From Flavobacterium soyae (lineage in GTDB: Bacteria > Bacteroidota > Bacteroidia > Flavobacteriales > Flavobacteriaceae): a DNA stretch of 64,000 bases. The DNA lies in the NCBI RefSeq assembly GCF_021245985.1, contig NZ_JAJQXA010000007.1, positions 124,001 to 188,000 on the forward strand. The letters run 5' to 3'. The notes beneath the pieces were generated by a model, which saw only the letters and a list, made by a program, of their open reading frames with translations, was not told the origin of the DNA and did not search any database. Positions within the stretch are counted from its first letter, which is position 1, and every line of letters begins with the position of its first letter. This document shows, piece after piece, positions 26,040-34,150 of the stretch. A program made the position numbers and the translations under genes.

Positions 26040-27665
26040 TTATTCTGTGAAAAATGTAACTAATCTATTTTTAAGTTCTTTATCTCTTTTCTCTAAATCA
26101 TGATAAGAAAAATTCTTATTACTGAAGATATATTTAATTTCTTTAATTTCTGAATGACTATAGTATTCCTTTTTCTTTATAATAGAAATATTTTTCTTAG
26201 GAATATCAATAATAACTTGATTTCCTAAAATATCAATTATACTATTTAAATCGATATCTCTCCAGTCATCTGAAAGTAATTTTTTATCTTTGAGATTTAT
26301 AATTTTATCAGTGTTATATGTAGGTAATGCTGTTTTTTTCGTTATATAGAAAGCTAATAACGCAAATCCTTTCTTTAATCTTCCTAAATAGTTAAAATAA
26401 TCTTGGGTAATATCATTTCGATAATAAGAACCAATGGTTAACCCTGAAGAAGTTTGTTTAATAATATTATAAATTTCAAATTTTACTGTTGATGTGGATC
26501 CTAAATAATATATATATCTTATAAGCGATTTTAGAAAATATGTAAAATCATTATCAAGATTAATTTCAGTTACAAATAAATAATTTACGATAGCATATTT
26601 GGGATATTGATTAGTATATGCATCAATAATTTGAATCCATTTCGCTATTTCTGTTTCTTTTATTTTCTCTTGATTAATTACCTCTAAAATTTCTAAGATT
26701 TTAAAAAGATCAGCTAAAACATCTTTATATTTTTTAACTTCTAAAGGAGAAAATTTTTCATTGGTAAAAAATTCACGAAGATTTGTTTCACTCAATGTAA
26801 TTCCTTCTTTCCCTCTAATTATATGAGAGTAATAACGAAAAACATCATCAATATTTAAATTTAGATTGTCGCATCCACTTTTAAAATCAGTCCAGTAATC
26901 TATAAATATTTTTTCCTCTTGTATATTTTTTGCTTTATTATATAATTTTGCTTTAAAGATATCGGCATCTTCAAGATTCATTCCTCTATTATTAATTGTT
27001 TCAAAGATAACTAGCGCTTTTTCATTTGCTTCATCTTGTGTTTGACCGCTTAATTCAATTGGCAAGAGATATACTTGTTTGAGGATATATGAGGTGAAAT
27101 CCTTTAAATCGTTGCGAATTTCTTGAAAAAATTTTATCCAACTATAAAAATAAAGAATATTGGCTTCAAATCTGCTATTGCATAATCTTTCACTTATTTT
27201 TCCATTTTTATCAATAACATTAATAAAACGAGATTCTAATTTGCTATAATCATATCTCAAGACTTCATTTAGTGCATCTCCATCATTTGCTTCAAAAACA
27301 TCAGATCGAACTCTTGACACAATGTTATTGCCTTCCCAATCTTCTTTTTCTAGTAAAAGTTGTAAAATTTTTATTTCTGGTTGAAATAAATAAAGAGTTT
27401 TAAAAAGTAAAAGAGAGGTAATAAGTCTTTGCTGACCATCTACTACCTCTAAAGTATCTTTATTACTATTTGATTTAGCAATTATTATATTCCCTATAAA
27501 ATAATCCTGATGAGAATCGAATGCTACTACTAAGTCATTATATAATTGAAAGCAATGATCATATTCCCAAGAATAGGGTCTTTGATATGGCGGTATGACA
27601 TATTGTTCCTCAATTTTGAAAATTTTTAATAATTCCTTTTGTTCTGCACTTAATGATAATGCCAT
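26040..27665 (-). CDS. DUF262 (GmrS-like) domain protein
   Basis: 541 residues. The N-terminal DUF262 fold, related to ParB/Srx NTPases, is clear: VIPPYQRPYSWE (23-34), YFIGNIIIAK (55-64) and VVDGQQRLITSLLLF (74-88), then IFETINNRGMNLEDADIFKA. In GmrSD-type enzymes this domain binds NTP and drives cleavage of modified phage DNA by a DUF1524 HNH nuclease. Here the C-terminal 150 residues show no recognisable HNH/DUF1524 motif. The next gene, 4 bases away, is an ATPase. It has its own promoter box at 27699. A type IV restriction or novel defence pair is the best inference. Confidence 0.85.
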   Translation of the reverse strand: MALSLSAEQKELLKIFKIEEQYVIPPYQRPYSWEYDHCFQLYNDLVVAFDSHQDYFIGNIIIAKSNSNKDTLEVVDGQQRLITSLLLFKTLYLFQPEIKILQLLLEKEDWEGNNIVSRVRSDVFEANDGDALNEVLRYDYSKLESRFINVIDKNGKISERLCNSRFEANILYFYSWIKFFQEIRNDLKDFTSYILKQVYLLPIELSGQTQDEANEKALVIFETINNRGMNLEDADIFKAKLYNKAKNIQEEKIFIDYWTDFKSGCDNLNLNIDDVFRYYSHIIRGKEGITLSETNLREFFTNEKFSPLEVKKYKDVLADLFKILEILEVINQEKIKETEIAKWIQIIDAYTNQYPKYAIVNYLFVTEINLDNDFTYFLKSLIRYIYYLGSTSTVKFEIYNIIKQTSSGLTIGSYYRNDITQDYFNYLGRLKKGFALLAFYITKKTALPTYNTDKIINLKDKKLLSDDWRDIDLNSIIDILGNQVIIDIPKKNISIIKKKEYYSHSEIKEIKYIFSNKNFSYHDLEKRDKELKNRLVTFFTE

Positions 27666-27698
27666 TTTTTGAAGATTTTATTATTATAATATTCTAAA

Positions 27699-27706
27699 CA
27701 AAGATA
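27699..27706 (-). promoter_or_regulatory. Candidate -7 box for the DUF262-ATPase operon
   Basis: TATCTTTG on the minus strand, 34 bases before the DUF262 start, fits TAnnTTTG. A terminator at 27762 separates it from the gene upstream. Confidence 0.5.
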
Positions 27707-27761
27707 TTCAAATGTAAGGAAGCTTTTTGTAGTAAATGACTTTTTGATAATTTTTATGCCT

Positions 27762-27794
27762 AAAAATCCTTGATTTTGATATCAAGGATTTTTG
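27762..27794 (-). terminator. Terminator of the 76-residue gene
   Basis: Perfect arms AAAAATCCTTGAT / ATCAAGGATTTTT with a 7-base loop; the T-run is on both strands. It isolates the DUF262 operon from the gene upstream. Confidence 0.85.
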
Positions 27795-27816
27795 TTTACC
27801 CTAATCTAAATTCTCA

Positions 27817-28047
27817 TTATAAATCCAAATAAGGATTTAAAGTTTCAGCTAATTCATTGAGCCAGTAAAAGCTGTCTCTTAATTTGGTGATTTCGTTTTG
27901 AAGTTCTTCGTGTTCGCTCATAATACCTAATGCAAGTGTAAAATTTACCTGCCTTAATGTTTTAGCCATTTCTTCAGGTTCAATTCTTTCGTTGAAAAAA
28001 TTCAAAAGCCTGATTTGGGTTTCTTTTGAAATTGTGTTTTCATTCAT
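27817..28047 (-). CDS. Small acidic helical protein of unknown function
   Basis: 76 residues starting MNENTISKETQIRLLNFFNE and ending LAETLNPYLDL, helical, no Cys, no signal peptide. I recognise no domain. Coding status is supported by a codon pattern like its neighbours, a terminator just after the stop and a separate leader. The leader holds an RNA-like fold (28076-28151). A 28-base stretch over the start codon recurs with 23 matches at 28160-28187, where the ATG is AAG. It is transcribed with its own terminator, so it is probably not part of the DUF262 unit. Confidence 0.6.
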   Translation of the reverse strand: MNENTISKETQIRLLNFFNERIEPEEMAKTLRQVNFTLALGIMSEHEELQNEITKLRDSFYWLNELAETLNPYLDL

Positions 28048-28187
28048 AAAGTCGTAGTTTAAAAGAATAATAAAACCCTTGTAAATTAGCGGTTCTTACG
28101 CCTACGACAGCGTTTACGGTCGTTTCCGATACCGTCCACATAATACAAGGGCAAGCCAATTTCGTTCTTAAGGTCGCAGTTTAAGAG
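28038..28187 (-). repeat. Imperfect 28-base direct repeats flanking the structured segment
   Basis: 28038-28065 and 28160-28187 match at 23 of 28 bases. The first spans the start codon of the 76-residue gene; the second has AAG in place of ATG. The copies are 122 bases apart and bracket the RNA-like fold. Confidence 0.55.
28076..28151 (-). ncRNA. Candidate structured leader RNA
   Basis: On the minus strand CCCTTGTA and TACAAGGG close a 76-base segment. Inside are two hairpins: ACGG-TA-TCG / CGA-CCGT with a GAAA tetraloop and two bulged bases, and ACGC / GCGT with an 8-base loop. This gives a three-way junction 29 bases before the 76-residue gene, followed by a T-rich stretch. The segment is more GC-rich than its surroundings. 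The same bases also read as the end of an open frame (GLPLYYVDGIGNDRKRC...), so a protein remnant cannot be excluded. Confidence 0.45.
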
Positions 28188-28340
28188 TTGTAAATGTATT
28201 AAAAAAAACGACAAAAAGTAAGAAAAATAATATATTTCATTAAAGCTTAAAAATGAGCCAAATACACTAACAATCTCTACGTGGTAAATATAAAGCGTTA
28301 TTTTTAAAAAAGATAAACTCAAATAAATTTCCATGCAATT

Positions 28341-28442
28341 TGTCATTTCGACCGAAGGGAGAAATCACACTCGTAACCACAAAGATTGTCGATTATGTTT
28401 GCGTAATTTCTAGTGCGATTTCTCCCTTCGGTCGAAATGACA
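28341..28442. repeat. TGTCATTTCGA palindrome, copy 1
   Basis: Perfect 26-base arms starting TGTCATTTCGACCGAAGG (28341-28366, 28417-28442) with a 50-base middle. It lies in the 736-base gap between the 76-residue gene and the FAD/Fe-S oxidoreductase. The stretch TTTCTAGTGCGATTTCTC at the right arm recurs at 56235-56252. Confidence 0.8.
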
Positions 28443-28502
28443 AGATTGGGGAAATTTGTTATGTAAATGTTTACCAATTCTTTCTTATGAAACCAAATGC
28501 CC

Positions 28503-28579
28503 TAGCCCTGATGGAAGCGGCATCCTTTTGTGGCGGGGTTCGCCACAAAAGATATAGCGGACAGCAGGAAATAGCTCCT
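28503..28579. ncRNA. Flavo-1-like dispersed RNA/repeat, copy 1
   Basis: AGCCCTGATGGAAGCGG to AGGAAATAGCTCC, with a strong internal hairpin (CTTTTGTGGCG / CGCCACAAAAG, loop GGGTT). CCTG near the start can pair with CAGG near the end. A reverse-complement copy with a different hairpin loop is at 40976-41068. The arrangement resembles the Flavo-1 RNA motif as I remember it; I cannot confirm this, and the transcribed strand is not decided. Confidence 0.5.
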
Positions 28580-28627
28580 AAAAAATAAAACTCCAAATTC
28601 CAAAAATAGGATTTACGTTTCCATAAG

Positions 28628-28651
28628 CCTTCGACTACGCTCAGGGTGACA
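28628..28651. repeat. Solo arm of a TGTCA-type palindrome
   Basis: CCTTCGACTACGCTCAGGG followed by TGACA resembles one arm of the TGTCAT-type palindromes, without its partner arm. No transposase or coding sign is near. Confidence 0.4.
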
Positions 28652-28671
28652 ATTAGTTTTGGAGAGAAAAC

Positions 28672-28719
28672 CTTTGTCCCTTTGCTGCTCTGTGAATTTG
28701 TATCTTTGTACCTTATAAA
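28672..28719 (+). promoter_or_regulatory. Octamer array with a candidate promoter for the FAD/Fe-S gene
   Basis: Units of 8 bases (CTTTGTCC, CTTTGCTG, CTCTGTGA, ATTTGTAT, CTTTGTAC, CTTATAAA). TATCTTTG at 28701-28708 inside the array matches the TAnnTTTG box and lies 75 bases before the oxidoreductase start. Confidence 0.4.
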
Positions 28720-28783
28720 AACACCTAAAAAAGAAGTATTTTTGTAACTCAGGATCATGAATTTTAGACAAAAATAAGTCAGA

Positions 28784-31690
28784 ATGTCAATAAATAAGGA
28801 GTTACAAGAATTAGCCGCATCGTTAGAAGGTACACTTTTATACGATGATCTTCATAAAACACTATATTCTACAGATGCATCGGTGTATCGAATTCGGCCA
28901 AATGCGGTGGCTTTGCCTAAATCTACGGCAGATATCAGTAGGTTAATTCGCTTTGCGGCAGAACATAATATTTCGATTACGCCAAGAACGGCCGGAACTT
29001 CACTTGCAGGACAAGCAGTTGGCGACGGACTTGTGGTTGATGTTTCGAAACATTTTACCAAAATATTAGGTTATAATGCCGAGAAAAAAACGGTTACAGT
29101 TCAGCCAGGCGTTATTCGTGACGAATTGAACTTATATCTAAAACCTCACGGCGTTTTCTTTGCGCCAATAACTTCCACATCAAATCGTGCAATGATTGGC
29201 GGAATGGTGGGAAATAATTCATCTGGAACAACTTCGATTCGTTATGGTGTAACGCGTGATAAAATTGCTGAGGTAAAAGCGATTTTGAGCGATGGAACAG
29301 AGGTAGCTTTTGGCGAATTGACTTCGGCGGAATTTATCGAGAAAACCAAAGGTGATTCTTTAGAAAATAAAATTTACAAAAGCGTTTACGACGAACTTTC
29401 GGTAAAAGAGAATCAGGAAGAAATTATAAAAGAGTTTCCGAAACCAGAAATTCATAGACGAAATACAGGTTACGCCGTTGATATTTTGTTACGATCAGAA
29501 TTATTTGGCGGAACAGAACCTACTATAAATCTAGGAAAATTGCTTTGCGGAAGCGAAGGAACTTTGGCCTTTACGACCGAAATTACTTTAAAAGTTGACG
29601 ATTTACCGCCAGCGCACAGTATTATGGTCGTTGGACATTATCACACCATTCAGGAATCTTTAGAATCTGTTGTGGTGGCGATGAAACATCATTTGTATAC
29701 GTGCGAAATGATAGACGATACGATTTTGGATTGTACGAAAACGAATCGTGAACATATTAAAAACCGTTTCTTTTTAGTTGGCGAACCCAAAGCGATTATG
29801 TTGTTTGAAGTTGCGTCTCACACTTTAGAAGATGCCGAAAATCAGGCGAATGCTTTAATTGCAGATTTAGAAAAACACAATTTTGGTTACGCTCTTGTTA
29901 AAATTTACGGAGCTGATATTGATAAAGCCAACGAACTGAGAAAAGCCGGTCTCGGACTTTTAGGAAGTATTGTAGGAGACGATAAAGCTGCCGATTCTAT
30001 TGAAGATACAGCGGTAGAATTAAGCGATTTACCAGCGTATATTACAGAATTTTCGGCAATGATGTTACGCCACGGACAAGAAGCGATTTATTATGCGCAT
30101 GCGGGTGCAGGAGAATTGCACTTGCGTCCGGTTTTGAATTTGAAGAAAACATCTGACTTAAAATTATTCAGAACCATAGCGACAGAAGTAGCGCATTTGG
30201 TAAAAAAATACAGAGGTTCGTTAAGCGGTGAACACGGAGACGGAATTGTACGCGGTGAGTTTATTCCGTTTATGATTGGCGAGAAGAATTACGAATTGCT
30301 GAAAAGAATCAAATTAGCGTTTGACCCGAATTCGGTTTTAAATATCGGGAAGATTGTCAACGCTTTGAAAATGGACGAAAACCATCGTGTAATTTCAGGA
30401 AGGGTAGAACCCGATATTAAAACGTTTCAGGATTTTTCAGACAGTTTAGGAATTTTACGTGCTGCCGAAAAATGTAACGGTTCTGGCGATTGTCGAAAAA
30501 TGCCATCGGCAGGAGGAGCGATGTGTCCGAGTTATCGTGCGACACGAAACGAGAAGGAAACGACTCGTGCAAGAGCAAACGCTTTGCGCGAATATTTGAC
30601 GTATTCTGAAAAAGAAAACAAATTTGACCAGAAAGAATTATACGAAGTTTTTGAGTTGTGTGTAAGCTGTAAAGCATGCGCAAGCGAATGTCCGAGTAAT
30701 GTTGACGTTGCGACTCTAAAAGCGGAATTTTTATACCAATACCAAAAAGCAAACGGATTTTCTACCCGAAGTAAAATTTTTGCTAACAACGCAAAATTGA
30801 ATAAAATGGGAAGTTTGTTTCCGTCGATCACGAATTTTATTTCGAATCAGCCGCTTGTTAAAAAATCAATGGGAATTGCGGCAGAAAGACAAGTTCCGCT
30901 TTTGGCGAAAAAGACTTTTAGAAAATGGTATGAAAATAATAAACCAAAAAACGCGGATTTTCCAAATGGACAATTGTATTTGTTTGTTGATGAATTTACG
31001 AATTATTATGACGTAAATATCGGGGTTGATGCTTTTGAATTACTAACTAAATTAGGTTACGAAGTTTTAATTGTAAATCATGAAGAAAGCGGGAGAACCT
31101 ATCTCTCAAAAGGGTTTTTGGAAGAAGCGAAAAAGATTACCGATATTAATGTCAATATATTCAAAGACTTAATTTCAAGTAACGCGCCGTTAATTGGAAT
31201 TGAACCTTCGGCGATTTTGACTTTTAGAGATGAATATTTGCGATTGGCATCGGATAAAGAAAGTGCTGAACGATTGTCACAAAATGCTTTTACAATCGAA
31301 GAATTCTTCAAAAAAGAAATCATTGACGGAAAAATAACGCCAGATTCTTTTTCTGAAGAAACGAAAGAAATTAAAATTCACGGACATTGTCATCAAAAAT
31401 CATTGAGTTCTGTTGAAGCGACTTTCGCCATGCTGAATCTTCCAAAAAATAATACGGTTACAATTTACAATTCGGGCTGCTGCGGAATGGCGGGTTCTTT
31501 CGGTTATGAAAAAGAGCATTATAAAGTGAGCATGCAAATGGGAGAGGACACGCTTTTTCCAAAAGTACGCAACACTGCCGAAAATGTAAAAATTGCTGCT
31601 GCTGGGACGAGCTGCCGCCATCAAATTTATGATGGAACAAAACGTGAAGCACAGCATCCGGTTAGTATTTTGAGGAATTGTCTGCGTTGA
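28784..31690 (+). CDS. FAD-linked oxidase fused to Fe-S/CCG domains (2-hydroxy-acid dehydrogenase)
   Basis: 968 residues. N-terminal FAD_binding_4 (ITPRTAGTSLAGQAVGDGLV is the flavin loop) and FAD-oxidase C-terminal domain up to about 540, ending KLAFDPNSVLNIGKIVNALK. A 2x[4Fe-4S] ferredoxin domain follows: CNGSGDCRKMPSAGGAMCPS and ELCVSCKACASECPSN. Two CCG cysteine-rich domains close the protein (HGHCHQKSLSSVEAT, NSGCCGMAGSFGYEK, GTSCRHQI). This is the one-chain type of D-lactate or D-2-hydroxyglutarate dehydrogenase (YdiJ/Dld-like), peripheral to the inner membrane and donating to quinone. The substrate is not decided by sequence. Confidence 0.9.
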   Translation: MSINKELQELAASLEGTLLYDDLHKTLYSTDASVYRIRPNAVALPKSTADISRLIRFAAEHNISITPRTAGTSLAGQAVGDGLVVDVSKHFTKILGYNAEKKTVTVQPGVIRDELNLYLKPHGVFFAPITSTSNRAMIGGMVGNNSSGTTSIRYGVTRDKIAEVKAILSDGTEVAFGELTSAEFIEKTKGDSLENKIYKSVYDELSVKENQEEIIKEFPKPEIHRRNTGYAVDILLRSELFGGTEPTINLGKLLCGSEGTLAFTTEITLKVDDLPPAHSIMVVGHYHTIQESLESVVVAMKHHLYTCEMIDDTILDCTKTNREHIKNRFFLVGEPKAIMLFEVASHTLEDAENQANALIADLEKHNFGYALVKIYGADIDKANELRKAGLGLLGSIVGDDKAADSIEDTAVELSDLPAYITEFSAMMLRHGQEAIYYAHAGAGELHLRPVLNLKKTSDLKLFRTIATEVAHLVKKYRGSLSGEHGDGIVRGEFIPFMIGEKNYELLKRIKLAFDPNSVLNIGKIVNALKMDENHRVISGRVEPDIKTFQDFSDSLGILRAAEKCNGSGDCRKMPSAGGAMCPSYRATRNEKETTRARANALREYLTYSEKENKFDQKELYEVFELCVSCKACASECPSNVDVATLKAEFLYQYQKANGFSTRSKIFANNAKLNKMGSLFPSITNFISNQPLVKKSMGIAAERQVPLLAKKTFRKWYENNKPKNADFPNGQLYLFVDEFTNYYDVNIGVDAFELLTKLGYEVLIVNHEESGRTYLSKGFLEEAKKITDINVNIFKDLISSNAPLIGIEPSAILTFRDEYLRLASDKESAERLSQNAFTIEEFFKKEIIDGKITPDSFSEETKEIKIHGHCHQKSLSSVEATFAMLNLPKNNTVTIYNSGCCGMAGSFGYEKEHYKVSMQMGEDTLFPKVRNTAENVKIAAAGTSCRHQIYDGTKREAQHPVSILRNCLR

Positions 31691-31768
31691 GAAATGCCAT
31701 GCGGATGACAAGGATTCACTTCGTGAAAAAGCGGATGAACGCGGATTTTTTGTTTTATTTTAAGTTTA

Positions 31769-31920
31769 GCCACAGATTAAAAGGATTAGAATGATTTTTA
31801 TTTCACGCAGATTTTAATTATATCTAATTTTAAATTAAATCTGCTTAAATCTGCGAAATCTGCTTGAAAAATTATTTAGATAAAGATTGAAAAATCATTT
31901 TAATCCTTTTAATCTGTGGC
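31769..31920. repeat. Palindromic repeat, GCCACAGATT class, with nested inner palindrome
   Basis: Perfect 20-base arms starting GCCACAGATTAAAAGG (31769) and ending AATCTGTGGC (31920); the match extends to about 31 bases with one mismatch. Inside is a second palindrome built on CGCAGATTT / AAATCTGCG. It lies in the 384-base gap between the dehydrogenase and the permease; the remainder of that gap holds an octamer array and a promoter. Confidence 0.75.
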
Positions 31921-31927
31921 AAAAAAA

Positions 31928-31952
31928 CTTTGTGACTTAGTGTCTTTGCAGC
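31928..31952 (+). repeat. Octamer array (CTTTGnnn)
   Basis: Three units with an 8-base period: CTTTGTGA, CTTAGTGT, CTTTGCAG, next to the palindrome. Confidence 0.5.
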
Positions 31953-31987
31953 AGAAAAAAAACGCCTGTAAAAACAAAATCGTTTTA

Positions 31988-31995
31988 TATATTTG
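31988..31995 (+). promoter_or_regulatory. Candidate -7 box for the amino-acid permease
   Basis: TATATTTG lies 79 bases before the permease start and fits TAnnTTTG. Confidence 0.45.
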
Positions 31996-32074
31996 AAATA
32001 AGGATAATTTTTGCATTATTTGCAAAATAAAACCATAACAACTGAATTAAATTAATTTATAATACAAAACATAT

Positions 32075-34009
32075 ATGGCATTTTCAAGTTTATTCCGAAA
32101 GAAAACAGTACAGGATATTCTGAAGCAAGTTGCTCAGAATGAATCAGATGGTCATAATGCACTAGGAAAACATTTGACTACCAAAGATTTAACTGCTTTT
32201 GGAATAGCGGCTATTGTTGGAGCGGGAATTTTTAGTACAATTGGAAAAGCCAGTGCAGACGGCGGACCAGCTGTTATTTTCTTGTTTTTGTTTACAGCTT
32301 TGGCTTGTAGTTTTGCAGCATTTGCTTACGCCGAATTTGCCTCGATGGTTCCGGTTTCGGGAAGTGCTTATACCTATTCATATGTTGCTTTTGGAGAAAT
32401 TATCGCCTGGATTATTGGCTGGGCTTTAATCATGGAATATGCCGTAGGAAATATAACCGTCGCTATATCGTGGAGTGACTATTTTACGGGACTGCTCCAG
32501 AGTGGCGGCATTCATTTGCCACAATGGATTCAGATGGATTATTTAACCGCTTCAAACGGATTTAAAGATGCCGAAGCTTTAATGCGAGGCGGAAAATCAT
32601 TCGAAAATTTAAGTGTCGCTTTGCAGCAAGCACACACAGCGTGGACAACTGCGCCAACTATTGGATCTTTCCATTTCGTTACCGATATCCCTGCATTATT
32701 CATTATTATTTTAATTACAGCTTTGGTTTACAGAGGAATGAAAGAATCTCGTAACGCGAGTAACTTAATGGTTGTTGTAAAACTTTGTGTGGTGTTGTTA
32801 GTAATTGCTGTAGGTGTATTTTATGTAGATACAGCAAACTGGGATCCATTTGCTCCAAATGGAGTTGGCGGGGTTTTAAAAGGAGTTTCGGCTGTTTTCT
32901 TCGCTTATATTGGTTTTGACGCTATTTCGACAACTGCCGAAGAATGTAAAAACCCGCAGCGCGATTTACCTCGAGGAATGATGTGGGCGATTATCATTTG
33001 TACGATTTTATATATTGCTATTGCCTTGGTTTTAACCGGAATGGTAAAATACCACGAATTAAATGTCGGAGATCCTCTTGCATTTGTTTTTGATAAATTA
33101 GATTTAAAATGGATGTCGGGAATTATTGCTGTAAGTGCAGTAGTGGCAATGGCGAGCGTTTTATTGGTTTTTCAAATGGGACAGCCACGTATCTGGATGA
33201 GTATGAGCCGTGACGGTTTACTGCCAAAGAAATTTTCTACTGTTCACCCAAAATTCAAAACTCCATCTTTTGCTACAATCGTAACAGGTTTTGTAGTAGC
33301 GATTCCGGCTTTATTTTTGAATTTGACAATGGTAACCGATTTATGCAGTATCGGAACTTTATTTGCCTTTGTGTTAGTTTGTGCAGGAGTTTTGGTATTA
33401 CAGAACAAACCTGAAATTCCAAGAGGAAAATTCAAAACGCCTTATATTAACTCGAAGTTTATTCTTCCGGTTTTAATGATCGTTGGATTGTATTATGCTT
33501 TTGCTTTCAATAATAAAGCGACAATGGCTTTTATTAATAATGAGCCACAAATTTATGATGCTGCTTCAATCGTAACATCTTTGGATAAATCAGAATCTGA
33601 AAAAGTTTTCAAATATTTAGAAAGTATCGAAGTAAACAATAAAACTGCCGAAACTTCGGATTTAGAACATTTATTAGGACAATATCAAGACGACGAAGCG
33701 AAATATGCTGAGGTTGTAAAAGGTTTACCAATTGCAGATTCTGCTAAATATGAATCAGGATTTAGTTTATTCAAACACAAAATTCCAATGTGGATATTCT
33801 TATTCGTTTTGGTTGGACTAGCAGTTTGGGCTTTTAGAAGAAATCTGTCTTTAATTCCGCTTTTAGGATTGATCTGCTGTCTTTATATGATGGCCGAATT
33901 AAGCGTTTGGAACTGGATTTATTTTACGATTTGGCTCTTAATAGGACTATTTATTTACTTTACTTACAGTAGAAAAAATAGTAAACTTAATACAGAAAAT
34001 ATAGGGTAA
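32075..34009 (+). CDS. APC-superfamily amino acid permease (CAT-like)
   Basis: 644 residues with about 12-14 membrane helices. The first helix carries FGIAAIVGAGIFSTIGKA, the G-A-G-I-F unwound binding stretch of APC transporters. SAVFFAYIGFDAISTTAEE and NPQRDLPRGMMWAII are the CAT-type signatures after helix 6. A soluble segment of about 95 residues (520-610) near the C-terminus, before the last two helices, is an unusual insertion. It should import an amino acid, probably cationic, across the inner membrane. It stands alone, ended by a terminator. Confidence 0.92.
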   Translation: MAFSSLFRKKTVQDILKQVAQNESDGHNALGKHLTTKDLTAFGIAAIVGAGIFSTIGKASADGGPAVIFLFLFTALACSFAAFAYAEFASMVPVSGSAYTYSYVAFGEIIAWIIGWALIMEYAVGNITVAISWSDYFTGLLQSGGIHLPQWIQMDYLTASNGFKDAEALMRGGKSFENLSVALQQAHTAWTTAPTIGSFHFVTDIPALFIIILITALVYRGMKESRNASNLMVVVKLCVVLLVIAVGVFYVDTANWDPFAPNGVGGVLKGVSAVFFAYIGFDAISTTAEECKNPQRDLPRGMMWAIIICTILYIAIALVLTGMVKYHELNVGDPLAFVFDKLDLKWMSGIIAVSAVVAMASVLLVFQMGQPRIWMSMSRDGLLPKKFSTVHPKFKTPSFATIVTGFVVAIPALFLNLTMVTDLCSIGTLFAFVLVCAGVLVLQNKPEIPRGKFKTPYINSKFILPVLMIVGLYYAFAFNNKATMAFINNEPQIYDAASIVTSLDKSESEKVFKYLESIEVNNKTAETSDLEHLLGQYQDDEAKYAEVVKGLPIADSAKYESGFSLFKHKIPMWIFLFVLVGLAVWAFRRNLSLIPLLGLICCLYMMAELSVWNWIYFTIWLLIGLFIYFTYSRKNSKLNTENIG

Positions 34010-34030
34010 AATTAAAATTAAATACCATAG

Positions 34031-34062
34031 AAGCCGTTCTGAGTACTTCAGAACGGCTTTTT
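34031..34062 (+). terminator. Terminator of the permease gene
   Basis: Perfect stem AAGCCGTTCTGA / TCAGAACGGCTT (loop GTACT-like) followed by T residues. Confidence 0.9.
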
Positions 34063-34150
34063 GCATTCTTGATATTTTATAGAAATATTCCTATGTTTTA
34101 AAAACGCTTTTCCTTAAGTTTGTTTCTAGTGAAATTTTAATTAGTAATAC

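Noticed and set aside
26040..27665. HNH (DUF1524) nuclease domain in the DUF262 protein
   Set aside because: No His-Asn-His or DUF1524-like pattern could be read in the C-terminal 150 residues.
28086..28346. An 86-residue minus-strand gene
   Set aside because: Its first half is low-complexity and overlaps the palindrome at 28341, and its end lies in the RNA-like fold. No domain is recognisable, so the RNA reading is preferred, without excluding a remnant.
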